Counted from the stretch's first letter, positions 21,218 through 33,433 are shown. The stretch: 64,000 nt of DNA from Elmis aenea (GCA_947652605.1 OX393577.1:68100108-68164107), one strand, 5' to 3'. Numbers and translations: made by a program. Notes: generated by a model from the sequence alone, not told the origin.

Positions 21218-23060
21218 GATTGTAACTGGTTCATTATTTTGACAGAGCACGAATTCCAAGATTGGTTTTTTAGTTTCGGAACGGAATAACAACCATTTCG
21301 TTTTAAAGAAAATGCTCCGAAAGAAATTTCTGTAACCAACTCAATATTTAGCATTAGATATTGAAAGTAGCCGATAGTCAACGTTAAATTGCTGTAAAAC
21401 TTGAAAAGTAGTTTTTATCATCATTACATTTAACAAATGAAATAAACTCAGTTTAATCTCGCACAGTGTAAATCAGATAATCATTTTACACTGAAGTTCT
21501 TGTTGCTTGCGTGGAACATTAATTATCTTCTTAAAAACAGACGACTGGCGATAATTTGCGCAGATATTTCCAACAAGCTTCATTATCAGGGCATCACAAG
21601 CGACTTTTGACAGTATATCAGATAAGCCGATCTACTTAAACTCGTAAACCGCGCAGAAAGTTGGCTGGTGTCTCTTCATCTTTAACAATTGAGCCCCTTC
21701 AGTTCATTACCCACCAATTATTCACCCTTATTTCAGTTTTCATGTTAAAATATTTTGTTTAGAAATTTTGATTAAGCATGACAGTTGAATGTTTTTCGCC
21801 TTTCTGCAAGACAGCTTCGCATCATCTGAGGCTAAATTTAAATGCAAATGAAAAGGTTAATCCTCGCATTTTGAAAATTATTTATTAATTAACCTTCACG
21901 TTTTCGTTGGAATAACTTTCAAAAATTTAATTACCATAAGTGTATGATTGATAAATTCTAATTAATGAGAATGGAACTAATTGTTTCTGGTATAGGAAGG
22001 ACGAAAGAACACAGTCAAAGTTTTGTTTTATATAGTCCAGTTTTAAAATTGTTTTGAATAATAAGTTCGGATTAATTTTTTTGGCGCATTTGATACTACA
22101 AACTTTTGGTATTTCCATACACTAACCTGAATTAATACATCTATCCATGCTCAATAGTTGGTTAATAAATCTAGAACATTTTGTTTACGTTTGAGATTAT
22201 CGGGTTTACATAAAGCTTGTGCTTGCATTTACCCCAAAGATATTATTACATTACTTATACAGTTAACCACAAGATGGTTGCGTTAGTATTAGCAAAACTG
22301 GAATACCTCGTTAGATGCTATATTTGTTTTATGTGAGGATGAGGAACTTTGCTCACGTAGAGCAAATGCAGATACTGGTATTTTGTTATGGAAATCTGAT
22401 GTTAGATCAACGCAGTGACATTCATAGACATCTTACCACTACGATGCGGAGTGTAAATGTAAAATTTAGCGCTAAATTGTTATTAGAGTTCTCAAAATTA
22501 TTAATGTTCCCTAAAGAGTATACTAGATAGATAGACAGGTTACTTGGAAGAAGCAAATTCAGTATGCACCAACTTGTTTTAGTGTGTTTTTGCTATTTAG
22601 TTAGTGCTTCATTGTTTTTTTTTTTGCGAATGTAAATTGGATTATGTCCAAAATGACCGTAACTAACCCAATCACATTAAATTTACTGCAACAAAAATTA
22701 TGACCGAAGTTTATGTAGGTCAAAGCGGGGCACAAATTATTGCCGCCATAAAATGCATTACAGTCCATTTTGTATGTTGTAATACTAACCTGTCTTATAC
22801 TGTTTACAATAATAAATCCAGTATATTTTATGCAATAGCATTAAATTTTGGTATTCGTCCAACGTGATTATTTATCGTAACTATCTCCACGTTAGCTTTA
22901 TTTATGGTTTTTGGGGATTGTATTTCTTGTGAGCTGGTGGAAGAGGGTTGAATTGCGATCGGGCTTGTAGTTCTCTGCTTAGAAGGAAAAGAAGTTTTTG
23001 TGTTCGCTGCAAGTGGACTGTGATAGAAGTTTATTCCTTTGAGAACTGGCGCATACCACG
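21218..23060. other. Unassigned AT-rich DNA
   Basis: No gene is recognised. The frames at 21927-22118 and 22315-22530 lack motifs. A balanced-composition stretch at about 21540-21720 may be regulatory, but there is no direct evidence. Confidence 0.4.
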
Positions 23061-23077
23061 CGCTCCGTTAACACTTT

Positions 23078-23110
23078 ATATACACTGCGCCACATCCTGG
23101 ACTCGAGTTT
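23078..23110 (+). promoter_or_regulatory. Possible TATA promoter
   Basis: CTTTATATACACTGCGCC at about 23078-23095 has a TATA-box form and sits in a locally GC-richer context. About 160 bp downstream lies an ATG with an acceptable context (CAGTTATGG) that opens the candidate exon at 23251. No clear initiator motif is seen, and two tiny upstream frames intervene. Confidence 0.2.
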
Positions 23111-23250
23111 TTAGTTTTAGTTAGCAGACTCATGGGATTTTAGTTAGCTGTAATATAATAATACTTCTAAACTTAGTTGCGGGTTTTTATTTAACTATGA
23201 ATTGAGTTTGCTACCAGCTATTCTGTTTCTAGCGGTTTTATTGATCAGTT

Positions 23251-23345
23251 ATGGAAAATTTTGAACGAAGAATTGTTAAACTAAAGCATAAAAATCGTGT
23301 TTCTACGACCACTAATGTAAATGACTCTTACAGCCTGCATGCATA
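23251..23345 (+). CDS. Candidate first coding exon, 31 codons plus 2 nt
   Basis: I do not recognise the protein. From the ATG at 23251 the frame encodes a hydrophilic, basic peptide beginning MENFERRIVKLKHKNR and ending YSLHA. A strong 5' splice-site match (GTAAGTGGG) starts at 23346. If it is used, the exon ends two bases into a codon; if it is not, an in-frame TAG ends the peptide at once. A TATA-like sequence lies about 170 bp upstream. The support is only this coincidence of promoter, start and donor. It could equally be chance or a solo fragment of a mobile element. Confidence 0.2.
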
Positions 23346-23472
23346 GTAAGTGGGTCTTTACGCACGGTAAGCAAAAAGCACACTCTTGTCTAGAAATTTC
23401 AAAGTAGACAACGTAATTATAGCAGTATATTAGCCAAAAAACCGATAAAATCGTATGTATTATGTGATCGTA

Positions 23473-23618
23473 GAAAAAGTATGCTACTTAACACGAGTTG
23501 TGAAGCAATTACGCACCCGTGAAAATACGCACTCGCCGATACGCCGCTCCGTGCGCAACTTTTCCACTCGTGCGTAATATGCTTCTTACAACTTTTGTTA
23601 TGTAATATGCCCAAAAAA
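23473..23618. repeat. Imperfect palindrome, about 146 bp, MITE-like
   Basis: The left arm includes GTTGTGAAGCAATTACGCAC and the right arm GTGCGTAATATGCTTCTTAC, which are inverted versions of each other. Pairing continues more weakly outward, and a GC-rich centre (CGCACTCGCCGATACGCCGC) lies between. The whole could fold into one long hairpin, typical of a palindromic MITE. No clear target duplication was found. Confidence 0.65.
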
Positions 23619-24439
23619 ACGGGATATTTAAAGAGCAAATCAGCTGATTAATGCGAAGGAGCTAATATTTAAAAAGAGGCCAGCAACTGTTTTGCTAACC
23701 CTATGACTCAACTTTAAACAGCCCGCTTTTAAATGTAATCCTCTTTTTCTGCAAAATCGTTATTTTTCATTGGACTCCTTCGTATTTACTTATTATAAAT
23801 CTATAACCAGACGATTTTCGAAATAAATTCTTGCATCAGAACAGCGCGACCCGCAAAAAATCTCTGCCTCCCTCTAATTAATCCGCGCTCAGTAAAATCT
23901 TCCTCACATTTTTAATTTAACTGCATGATTATTCCAATAATTCAAGCATTTCATTTTAATGAGGCCCATATTTCACCGGCGTTACTTTCATTTTTGCTTG
24001 AAACTCAAGCATCCCGCAAATTTATAGTCGTACAGATATTTTATAAGCGGACTACAAGGCGCTGTCCTGCGGTTACTAATTGTTATTGGAGAAGCTTATC
24101 GGTTTTGTATTACAGTTGTTGGTTTCATCATTAGCGCGAAGCGCGTTTTTCTTAATTTAGATGTTCGGATATTGTGCGAGGAAGTTTTAAATAAATCAAG
24201 ATTTATGTGGTAATAATGTTTAAAAGAAGTTGTTAAATGTAATTATGAACTGGACAACACACCACCAGCTCCTAACGAAATTAAAACTTAGCTTTAAACA
24301 AAATAACATCAGTTGCAACAAACGATCAACTAAACTTTAAATTAGAGTGTTTTACAGACATAAAATAACTACTCGACTCCTTTTGCTGTTGGGTGTAGGA
24401 CTCCTAAGTTGTGCTGACTTTTTTCCTCGTTTTTCTGTC
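23619..24439. other. Unassigned DNA
   Basis: No gene is recognised. The stretch 23820-24140 is mixed in composition and could be regulatory. Confidence 0.35.
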
Positions 24440-25440
24440 CTGGGTTCATTTTTTTCTCTTCCCATTTGATGTTTCTATCCGTTGCTTCGTTTTAAAGTCG
24501 TCTTTCCAAAGTTTTTTTCGGTCTGCCTTTTTTGTTTTCTCCTTGTGGCCTGCTTTCCCAGTTAAGCTTTCTTTTTTCATTCCATAAATGCGACCCAACC
24601 ATCCTAGCTGCCTCTCCTGTATTTTTGTTTCCACCGATCTCATCTTTCATTGTTCTCTTCTTTTTCGGTTCCTCTTATACTTTTCGGTGTCCAGGTATGC
24701 TTTCTATTTCTGTGTTATGTTTCTCCACTTGTGCCTATCGTCAGCTAATTGTGACAAATCTCTCCAGCTGACTCCTTTTTCTTCTAGTCTCTGCCTCTTT
24801 TCTTTTCCCATTTTAATTTTGGTCTTCCTCTAATTCCTTGTCTTACTTCCACTGTTGTTATAAATTCCTGGGAACTGCTCTTATGGGTTCGCACATAACT
24901 TCTACTACTCTTCTATAAACTCTTGATGACGTTTAATAATCCTTGTCCCACTCTACTTTGTTTCAATATCTTCCAGATCTTTTCCCTTCGCACTCTATCG
25001 AAGGCTTTAGAGAGATCGATAAAGCACAAGTACACTATCTTTGAATGTTTCATTGATTTTTCACTTAACTGTCATAACGTAAAAATTATATCCTGGGGGT
25101 TTCTACCCGGCTGTTCTCTATACGTTTCATTTTTAATTCTCTTTTTTACTTCTTTCTTCGACTTTTCTTAAAAATCCAATCACTGCTGCATTCACATGGC
25201 TACTATTTTATCTTTTTGCAAGTGTCCACGTTTCACTTCCGTTTAAAAGTGATGGAGTTTTTACCTTTTTAACTACATCTACTTTTATTTCTTTTGTTTT
25301 TCTGTTTAAAAAAAAAGTTGTTTTTAAGCTTTTAAAGAAGTTTTTTAGTTTGGCAAATGTTCTTCCAACTTTTCCAGTTCTTTTGCTTATTTTCTTGTGT
25401 CAATCCCTCCATTATTCTAGCTAGATGATCAATCCTTTTT
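24440..25440 (-). mobile_element. Scrambled mosaic of LINE (RTE-like) reverse transcriptase pieces
   Basis: Read on the minus strand, the pieces come in the wrong order. At 25440-25190 there is a post-RT region (KISKRTGKVGRTF, KTPSLLNGSETWTLAKR). At about 25170-25130 there is a tail (FLRKVEERSKKE). At about 25110-24900 there is an RT palm region (FIDLSKAFDRVRREKIWKIL, EFITTVEVRQGI). At about 24850-24760 there is a tail (GRPKLKWEKKRQRLEEKGVS). At 24643-24440 there is another tail (ETKIQERQLGWLG). The palm motif appears downstream of a C-terminal block, so at least two copies or several internal rearrangements are involved. Stops and frameshifts are frequent. The family is the same as at 32700-33203. 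Confidence 0.7.
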
Positions 25441-28400
25441 TGAAGCTACCTGTTCAAACCTGCATCATTCTAATGTGATGTGATTAGTTTTTTATTAATG
25501 ATTTTTGTTTCAATAGTGCTCTCAAACCTTATTCAAAAAAGAACAGCTTATATTATGCGGTTTGCATTTAATAATACAATTTCCTTCGCTTCATTGTATA
25601 CTTTGAACACTAGAAAAGTTTTTAAATTGCTTCTCGCAACTATATTTCAATTGAAAGAATTTGAATTAAAGCCAAGTTCGCCCGTGTCTTTTATTTTATT
25701 TTCCGACTCATAAAGTACGGCGTCCCACCCATGCCACTAAAATTGGTTGCTTCTTCGGCAGTAGGTCAAAAGACTCACTGAAATCTAAAACAATATCTGT
25801 ATGTAAATGACTACTGTTCAAACTTCAGGGTTGGTTTCAAATTGGTACAAAAACCTTTCATTTGCATGAGTTGTTACAACTTTTGATTGCAAGTTTGTTT
25901 ACAAGGTGTCGATGAACTGCAACTGTATCTTCAAACTTCTTCATTTATTGGTACATTGAGAAACTCCAGGATCATTGCTGTTTCAAATGTTCCGTTTATT
26001 TTTAGAATAATCCGACAAATTTTATATTTTGCTAAGTGTGTAAAGAAAATCTGCATGCAACAGTAAAAAGTAATGTTCGGAAGTTTTAATATGTTTAGAA
26101 AAGCATCGTTTTTTGCAAAAATTATCACGATTGTGCTGTTATATTATGGTGATATGATGTACTAATCTCATGCACTAAAGCTATGTTAGTTTTACAGCGA
26201 AATAACTGAGTTACAATGTTACAAATCTATTCACATCCTCTGTTTCTAAAACTAGTATTATTAGAGCTAATGCAAGCCGAATTGATTTAGATATGTTCAA
26301 GCGATGTTTCCCAGAGGAACAAAGGTTTTAATACATTTTTGGTTGTAAATGTAGTAAATTTAATCCACTGCTTTTGTATTTAGAGAAAATATGTCAAATT
26401 TAAATTAAAATTATACCGTTGACTTCTTTTTAAAATACCTCAATGAGCAATTGCTTAGTAAATAATGCATCATTTAAATTAATAGCTGACGCTCTTAATT
26501 GACTTGACTGAAAATAAAATTCATATTAATCATTTATAATCTAATTTTTTTGGAAAAGGTTTTCAAACTTGCTAGTACCGGAAACTTGTTACATCGTTTT
26601 ATGTAAAAGCAAATTTCCTAGTGTTCCCAACACAAATCTTTGCAAAAATTACCTGATTTTGCTTGACTTGACCTTATACAGACGAACTGTAATAGCAATA
26701 AAGACAATTAAAGTTGATAATTTGAGCAGCAACTCCCGAGCCAAACCACAATTCGCAATAATATTATCAAGTATGCCTTGAACACGAGCGTAATTCATGG
26801 CGTCGTTGTGTCAACGATGGCTTTGGGAATAAGCTGAAAATATATGAAATGATACTGATGGCTTTAGAGATGTGCGAATTTTAATTTGGTCCTGAAACTG
26901 GTGCAAGCACTTCCATTTTGCTTTTTTAACGTTTATATCTGGCATAGCTTGATGAATTTCGGTTGCCTCTTTACAGTAAAATGAAAAATTAAATCAAATT
27001 ACTAGTTTTTGTGAGACGACATTTATTCAATTACGATTTACAAAATTATTGTGTAATTATTCTATAAACACAGTTAATCTGTATGAAAGGCAAAGATTCA
27101 GAATTTTATAAAATTCAAACATTGATATTGACGTCCAAAGCACAAATGACATGGGTATCAATTCACAAAGAATCGAATTCAAAGCATCTTTCTCATAAAC
27201 AGTTTGTATCCCCAACTAAACGACAATTTTGGAGCAAAATAATTCTAAACAATTTTATTTTGTATACATACATAATTAAAATGAGGGAAAATAATAACAT
27301 ACATACTTACATAGGTATCTATTTTTTTTAAATTTATGATACTTTACTTAAAAATTATTGATTGAGATTGTTATAGTTTGGAAAACTTTACAAATACTTC
27401 AGAATCCCGGAATCGATTTCCGGTTAATAAAATCGTCGTGTATTTCAATCAAATTTAAATTTACAAATGGAATCACAATCGCTTGTTGTGTAAGCAGACG
27501 TATTTATGCAAGATTGTACCTATAGAGTATTGCTTTAGGTAGTAGAAAAGTATAAATATATATAATGCACTTAAATATACCACTAAAAATTTTATCTTCC
27601 TGTTGAATGATAGTTTATTGCGCTATAAAACAATTTTATGTTGGTAACATGTAGTCTAGGATATTTGGATTACTACAGCTTCGCAGGAGCAAATTCATAT
27701 AGTGTTACAGATTTATCAGAATTAGGAATTTTTACGTTATTTGACTTCAAAAATCTTCAACAATTGTTTTACTCAATTATTTGCTAAAGAATCGTTTTGA
27801 TTTTCTATCAGATCATATTTAATCAAATTAATTGTGTTTTGAAATCTTTTGCGGGTGAGACGACGCACCCTCTTGTACACTCCACTAAACATATAACACC
27901 TACCCCACGATCTAAATTCCTGAGTTAAACTGACGTGTTTAGCCCCCCCATGTCTTTCACGCTAAGTGGATTGTAAAATTTATCACCTAATGCTCATACC
28001 TTTCAACCGCGTCCTAGAAGAATCTGTTATCCACTTGTTTTACATCATTTAATATTTTATCGCCACCGTTCTGGCGGCTAAAAATCGATAGCTCCCAGAC
28101 ACAGAACCGGAAAATGTAAACATTTACAGATCTCTAAGTCGAAAAGAAATCCACCTGTTAGCTCCACAAAGTATTTGAGATATGTTTGTTGCGAATAGGA
28201 AAAGACAGCCGTAGAATACGATTTTCAGCTTCGAGTGATGTTCATTTCATTGTTTTTATTTAGTTACTTCATAAAGACATCGTAATTTAATAGGCTTTGT
28301 CGTGATTCTCTGAGTTATTTCAAACTAATGAGGCAGTTATCGACGAAAGCTTGGAGTGTTAAAGCAGATCTAGTTTTTCTGCTAAAGATGTTCATCATAG

Positions 28401-28869
28401 ATAATAAATAAGTGATTTATTACTAAACTTATTACCAATAATCAATCATTCAGGTAATTCAAACATTTAGTTTAGTAAACTATGTGGTTATATTAGAAAG
28501 TTACGGTTCAGAAATAGCTGTAGGTAGATAGCCGATAGGCCTAAATTTAAATATTTACATTGATGAAACCTTCAGGAACACAACTTCGGACCCAAAGACT
28601 TGATGGAAGTTTGAATAAAACATTAGCTAAGCTATATGCTATTGATAAGCATCCTTTTAATCGAATTAAGTTGCTTTTGTGAATTTGGTTCATCAAATCT
28701 TGCTATCACTCTATATTACTCTACATTATTACTGAGCATAATTTATTTATTTGTAAATTACTGTTATACCTGCAATTATAATGCATTCTTTCATCTCTAA
28801 ACAGTTCTAAATTTTGTAGATAATAATTAATACTATGCATATAATAATAAATGCAATAGAACTTAATCT
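25441..28869. other. Unassigned AT-rich DNA
   Basis: No gene, RNA gene or mobile element is recognised over about 3.4 kb. Short open frames (25480-25713, 26569-26781, 27083-27331) lack motifs and have AT-driven codon content. A balanced stretch with CpG words at about 27850-28150 is compatible with regulatory DNA. Confidence 0.4.
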
Positions 28870-29280
28870 GTATTATTCCAATCTGGATAATTTTTTACAT
28901 AGAGAATATTAGCTGCATTACCTAATATATCTAGCATATTGAAAAAAATATTTACTGGCCATCTTCTTGTTTTACGTCTGTAATTGGCCACTAAATGGTC
29001 CATGGTATTTACTCCCCCTTCTGTCTATTATCATGATGTATTATTTCTGGTTTGTTGGCTTCTCTAATACTTGCAGGTTGGTTGTGCATAGTTAAAAGTA
29101 CAATTACTGCTTTTTTTTTCGGTACATAAGACACCAATGTTAGTTTATCGGAGAAGCCATACACCAAGGATTTTTGTTTGGGAGCATTTCAGGAGGTAAT
29201 TTTTCTTATTCTGTCTCATTGTTCCCTCTATACTTATTCTGTTTTCGAGTAAATATTTGTGCCTATTGCTTCATGGTAAG
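28870..29280 (-). pseudogene. piggyBac-like transposase relic
   Basis: This was a TTAA-specific cut-and-paste transposase of the piggyBac (PGBD) family. The minus strand reads a GTMRQNK-like block, then GFSDKLTLVSYVPKKKAVIV, LLTMHNQPASIREANKPEII and HHDNRQKGE. A one-base shift leads to GGVNTMDHLVANYRRKTRRW, then PVNIFFNMLDILGNAANIL. In the family this block is GGVDTMD, whose first Asp is catalytic; here it has become Asn. Stops and frameshifts confirm decay. The N-terminal domain, the Cys-rich tail and the inverted ends were not found. Confidence 0.8.
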
Positions 29281-30642
29281 CAGATTGCAAGTATAACTTA
29301 GGATGTTAAAAAAAATGAAAATAAATAAAGGCTTGGGATCCGCAAGAACCCCTGTTGTCCATTTGGAGGTTAATTAGAAAAGCTACTGACAAGAGGAGAT
29401 GTATTATCGATCAACCCTTATTTTCTTACTAATTATTTTACAAAATTAATTGTCAATATTTGAGGAAACACAAGAAAATGAAATTTTCATCTTGACTATG
29501 TAAAATCACAAAGTTTTTTTTGTCTACAAGGATAATTTTGCTCTAAGGTTTAAAAATACTTTCACAAAACCCACATTCCAAATTGCTTCGTTTTTTTTTT
29601 TCTTATTTTAATTAAATGGCTTTGCAACGTAACAGAAAATTAAATATCGTCTGGCATTTAGGCGGTCCTGTAAGACTGCTATTATTAAATTTTCATCCCC
29701 CACAATCTTGCAATAAAAAACGACAACATATTTTACGAAGCACGATAGTACACGAATTTTTCTATTTTATTGGCTTCTCGTTTAATTACAAATAATTCCA
29801 CGAGTATTACGTTGAAACTTTAATGAAAAATATATAACTTTAAAACTAGAAATATAAATTTTCATGCGCTGTTACTAAAGAGGTTTTTGTTTTGTTTCTT
29901 AATAAAAGTACAACGCAAAGAATCTTCAGCATACTTTCGAATTGTGCCATAAAACCGTCATATATACTCCATAAAGCAAATGCACATCAAAACTTGCACA
30001 CATAAAGAAAGAAATACGAACTTATTCGGCTTATGAATATTCTAAGGTCGACTGTTAGTAGGGTTGGTACTTACTTAGCACAAGTCTTCGTTTGAGAAAG
30101 TTTGTAGAATTTTATTACTTTAAAAACACCAAAGCTGAGTACGTAAAGGCTTGGGAGAAAATTGCAGGTACAGATTCAAACAAAACTGGAAAAAGAAGTT
30201 CACGAAACCTTTGATAATTTGATAAAAGCTATTAATCTGTATCAAAAGTTTAGTTATTTCTTTAGAACGAGTTGCTTATAATATGTTTTCCAATGGAATC
30301 TTTACAAAATCCAGAGGAGTGTATTTTATTCCTTTTTAAAAACATTATGATTCTTAATAAGCCATTGATTTGTCTTACCTCATCACGTTATAATTTTATT
30401 GCCAGGGGATAGTTAAGGTAAATATATTCTGCGGTTTAAACTGCTAGATATATCATGATGCTTTCAGCAGCTGATTTAGATTCAACAATGGATTAGTGCT
30501 TTTAGAACATTCATGTTATTATTACAGTTAACTCAAACGTTTTGGACTGTCAAAAGCTGAGTCGTTAGAAGCAAATCGAAAGCTATTTTTGCTGTTCTTC
30601 TGAGTTGTCAACTGTCAAACGTAACATTAACTTCTGTGCATA
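29281..30642. other. Unassigned AT-rich DNA
   Basis: Nothing recognisable in about 1.36 kb. Confidence 0.4.
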
Positions 30643-30650
30643 CATATACA

Positions 30651-32369
30651 TTAGGGTGGATCGAATTTTATTTTTTTATTTTTTTTTTCTGGCGGGGTGC
30701 TGAAAAGATGCTCTAGGGGAATACAATCAGAAGTCATGAAGACAATATTTTGATATTATTAGTGCAAGTACTGCCCCAAGCCTGCTGAATTTTGAAAAAA
30801 ATTTGCTGAATGTAGGTTATAGTTTATGTCCAATAAAAATATTCAAGGTTAGGCTACAAAATTTTTATAACTTTTTTGGACAATTAAAAGAATAAGAAAA
30901 TAGAACAGAATGTAAAATCACACAAAAACAGTTTTAAAAAAAATTAAGATCACTCCAAAATTAAGCTAATAACTTGGTTTTGTAGTCTTTCTTGGTATGA
31001 TACGACAAGATTCTAATTTATTTCTGATCCGTCACCAATTTGACACATCTTTCAGTGGTTTGTGTGTGGCAAGGCATCAAACAAAATTTAGGTAAAATAT
31101 CAGTTTCGATTTTGTCCAGATTTGCGATGGCTTCGAAAATGATGCGAACAGTCAATTGGCAATTGTTTTTGCGTCAATAGATTTCATAGAAATATGGTCA
31201 ATGTATTGTGAGCCAGGTTTTTTCAATAAACTACAAATTTTCTGCGATAGTCCTCATTGCTTTTCATGCATATCAGCATTTGCTTTTAAGGGCTTAGAAT
31301 TTGAACCCTTAGTTTGAGCCGTGGATCTTTGGGACTTTGATGTTTGGGAAGCTTCTTCATAAAAGTTTCGTTACAATTTTTTGGAAATATTGGTTTCGTT
31401 TTTCCTTGTAGTCTCTCTATCTAAGGAACACATCATCATTTTTCTTTGACCTCGCTGGTCTAACAAGAATTCTCTTTCTTTAATGAGTATCTTTCGCGAT
31501 TTGTCACAAGAACTAGTCTCGAACGAACTACATTTGCGTGGCAATGTCAAACAGAGTCCATTTTGAACTTCTCCAATTTGTTTCTGTAGTTGTCACTATT
31601 CTTTCTACATTGATAGGGCTTTAGGATTGCACGGTATTTGTCGTGATATGTTTTTATTCTCGCTAAGATTGTTCGATGCTCTACTGTAGGTAAGGACGCT
31701 CTTCTCCAGATTTGTTCTAAGTCAGTAGTAACTATTTTACTAGTGTCTCTTACCAAATCCTGGAATCGTTTGCTAAAGTTTGGAGACGTAAATAAAATAT
31801 TATATCATGCCTTCATGCCTTCATGCGTCGGTAACAAACTATTCAGGAATTCTTTGCCAACACCAAATATAGGACAGTTTGTATCACTGCTACGTAAACG
31901 TTTGTACTTTTATGACAAAAAAATCACACTATCAAATCTCAAATATTCGAAATCAGAACGAAACGTGATCTCTTCCTGAAAAAAAATTGAAACTATAAAG
32001 CGAAGGGACGCTAAATGACATATCCGCTGCACTACCCGTGTACACCACGCGCACGTGACAATAAAATTACTCGGGAAAGTAAGAAAAATGGTGTGTTACA
32101 TTGTTATTTTAATAATTAAAAGCATAAACTGTGATAATATTCCAAAAAGTCGTGAAATTCGTTGTTAAAAATAGAACAAAGACATTTTAATTTAAAGTAA
32201 CTTTTTTTAAATTCTCGAAAACTTTGACGACTTTGAAGCAGTACTTCCAATTATTATTTTTTTTAAATATTTTGCATGATTAATCAAAAGATACCAGGGC
32301 ATCTATCGCGCACCACCCGAAATTGAAATTCGAAAAATAAAATCTCCCATATAAGAGCGATCCACCCTA
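30651..32369 (-). mobile_element. DNA transposon of uncertain superfamily, TAGGGTGGATCG ends, 8-bp duplication
   Basis: The left end is TAGGGTGGATCG (30651-30662) and the right end its exact inverse (32358-32369). Looser inverted similarity continues for about 75-90 bp (shared ATTTTATTTTT and GGTG...AGATGC(C/T)CT(A/G)GG blocks). The octamer ATATACAT is duplicated exactly at 30643-30650 and 32370-32377. An 8-bp duplication is known for hAT, P and a few other superfamilies, but these ends are not the CAG of hAT or the CATGA-type end of the Drosophila P element. The interior (1.72 kb) holds one decayed gene on the minus strand. Confidence 0.85.
30960..31980 (-). pseudogene. Decayed gene of the TAGGGTGGATCG transposon
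   Basis: Read on the minus strand with several stops and shifts, the gene opens with a DTNCPIFGVGKEF-like block and LPTHEGMKA near 31870-31810. It continues through LVRDTSKIVTTDLEQIWRRA, SLPTVEHRTILARIKTYHDK and YRAILKPYQCR (31756-31600). A LFDIA block, cysteine-bearing words and REFLLDQRGQRKMMM follow near 31550-31430. A later FEAIANLDKIETDILPKFCL and CHTQTTERCVKLVT lie near 31140-31030. I recall these as wording shared by uncharacterised, multi-copy insect and cnidarian proteins, but I can name no Pfam family. Whether it is the transposase is inferred only from its place inside the element. No catalytic triad could be assigned. Confidence 0.6.
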
Positions 32370-32377
32370 ATATACAT

Positions 32378-32699
32378 ACGTACTAAAAGTAAAAATAAAC
32401 CAGCAACTTTACATAAATTCGAGGGAACATAACAGTAAATTTCGTTGTTGTTTCATCATCGTTATAATTTTATGTTAAGTATGCAATGCGAGGATTACAA
32501 TCAAGCCAGAGTTTTATTTATTCGCGAGGAAATATTAAAAAATTTTCTGTGCAATGCATGAGTTTATGAGGAACAATATAACGTTGAGAAAACTAGGCTG
32601 GAAAGTTCCTTGCACTATATGCTGTTGAAAAGTTTAGTGTTCTGTCAATGGGTTTATATTTAATAACGTGCATTATTTTTATATTTATTTATTTAGTCA
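32378..32699. other. Unassigned AT-rich DNA
   Basis: Nothing recognisable between the transposon and the LINE remnant. Confidence 0.4.
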
Positions 32700-33221
32700 T
32701 AAGTCCTACTGTTAGGTGTGTTACGCTTACTTTTTTTCATGTTTTTCTGTTTTGTGCTAGCTTTTTTATGTCCTTCCAGTTGCTGTTTCTTTTAATTTCG
32801 TCTTGCCAGGTTTTTCTCGGTCTACCTCTTTTGTTTCTTCCTTGTGGCCTTGTTTCGTAGGCTTTTCTGGTTAACTATTCTTTTTTCATCCTGTAAATGT
32901 GACCCAACCATCCTAGTTGTCTTTCTTGTATTTTTGTTTCAATTGATTTTGTCTTTAATTGTTCTCTGTATGTTACATTTCTGATTCTATCATTTTTTGT
33001 TTTTCCCTGGATTTTTCTGAAAAATCGCATTTCTGCTGCTATTTTTATTTGTGAGTGTCCACGTTACCCTTCCGTATAAAAGTGCCGGAGTTACTGCCTT
33101 TTTGGCCACTTCCACTTTTGTTCGTTTTGGGACTTCTCTATTTCCAAAAAGTGTTCTTATACTGTTAAATATTCTTCTGTCCTTTCGCTTATTTTCTTGT
33201 CTATTCCTCCATTTTTTCTAT
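32700..33221 (-). mobile_element. LINE (RTE-like) remnant, 3' portion
   Basis: The minus strand reads ISERTEEYL, then after a one-base shift IFNSIRTLFGNREVPKRTK, VEVAKKAVTPALLYG, TWTLTNKN, IRNVTYREQLKTKSIETKIQ, ERQLGWLGHIYRMKKE, and GRNKRGRPRKTWQDEIKRN. This is the region after the reverse transcriptase palm, ending in the Gly-Arg-Pro-rich tail of a common arthropod LINE group. It continues across the inserted segment into 35074-35215. Confidence 0.75.
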
Positions 33222-33433
33222 TTTTTATTTTTTTTTTTTTTTTAAATTAAAACACTAGGTGTTTATACACTAAAACTGGTCTAGAAGTAAGACCAACCAT
33301 TAGTTTGTATCTGTTAAATCTTAAATCTAAGTTACTTAGCTAAAATCAGTCCAGCGACGTATTTTAGTTGACTTTGTTATTCTTAGGGAAATAAAGACAC
33401 TAACACTTGCACAATGCTCTGCTTTTACACAGA

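Noticed and set aside
24532..25171. Plus-strand hydrophobic frames resembling membrane proteins
   Set aside because: They are antisense to the LINE mosaic; purine-rich LINE coding strands read backwards give Phe/Leu/Ser-rich frames.
32648..33245. Plus-strand Phe/Leu-rich frames
   Set aside because: Antisense of the LINE remnant and of the poly(T) tract.
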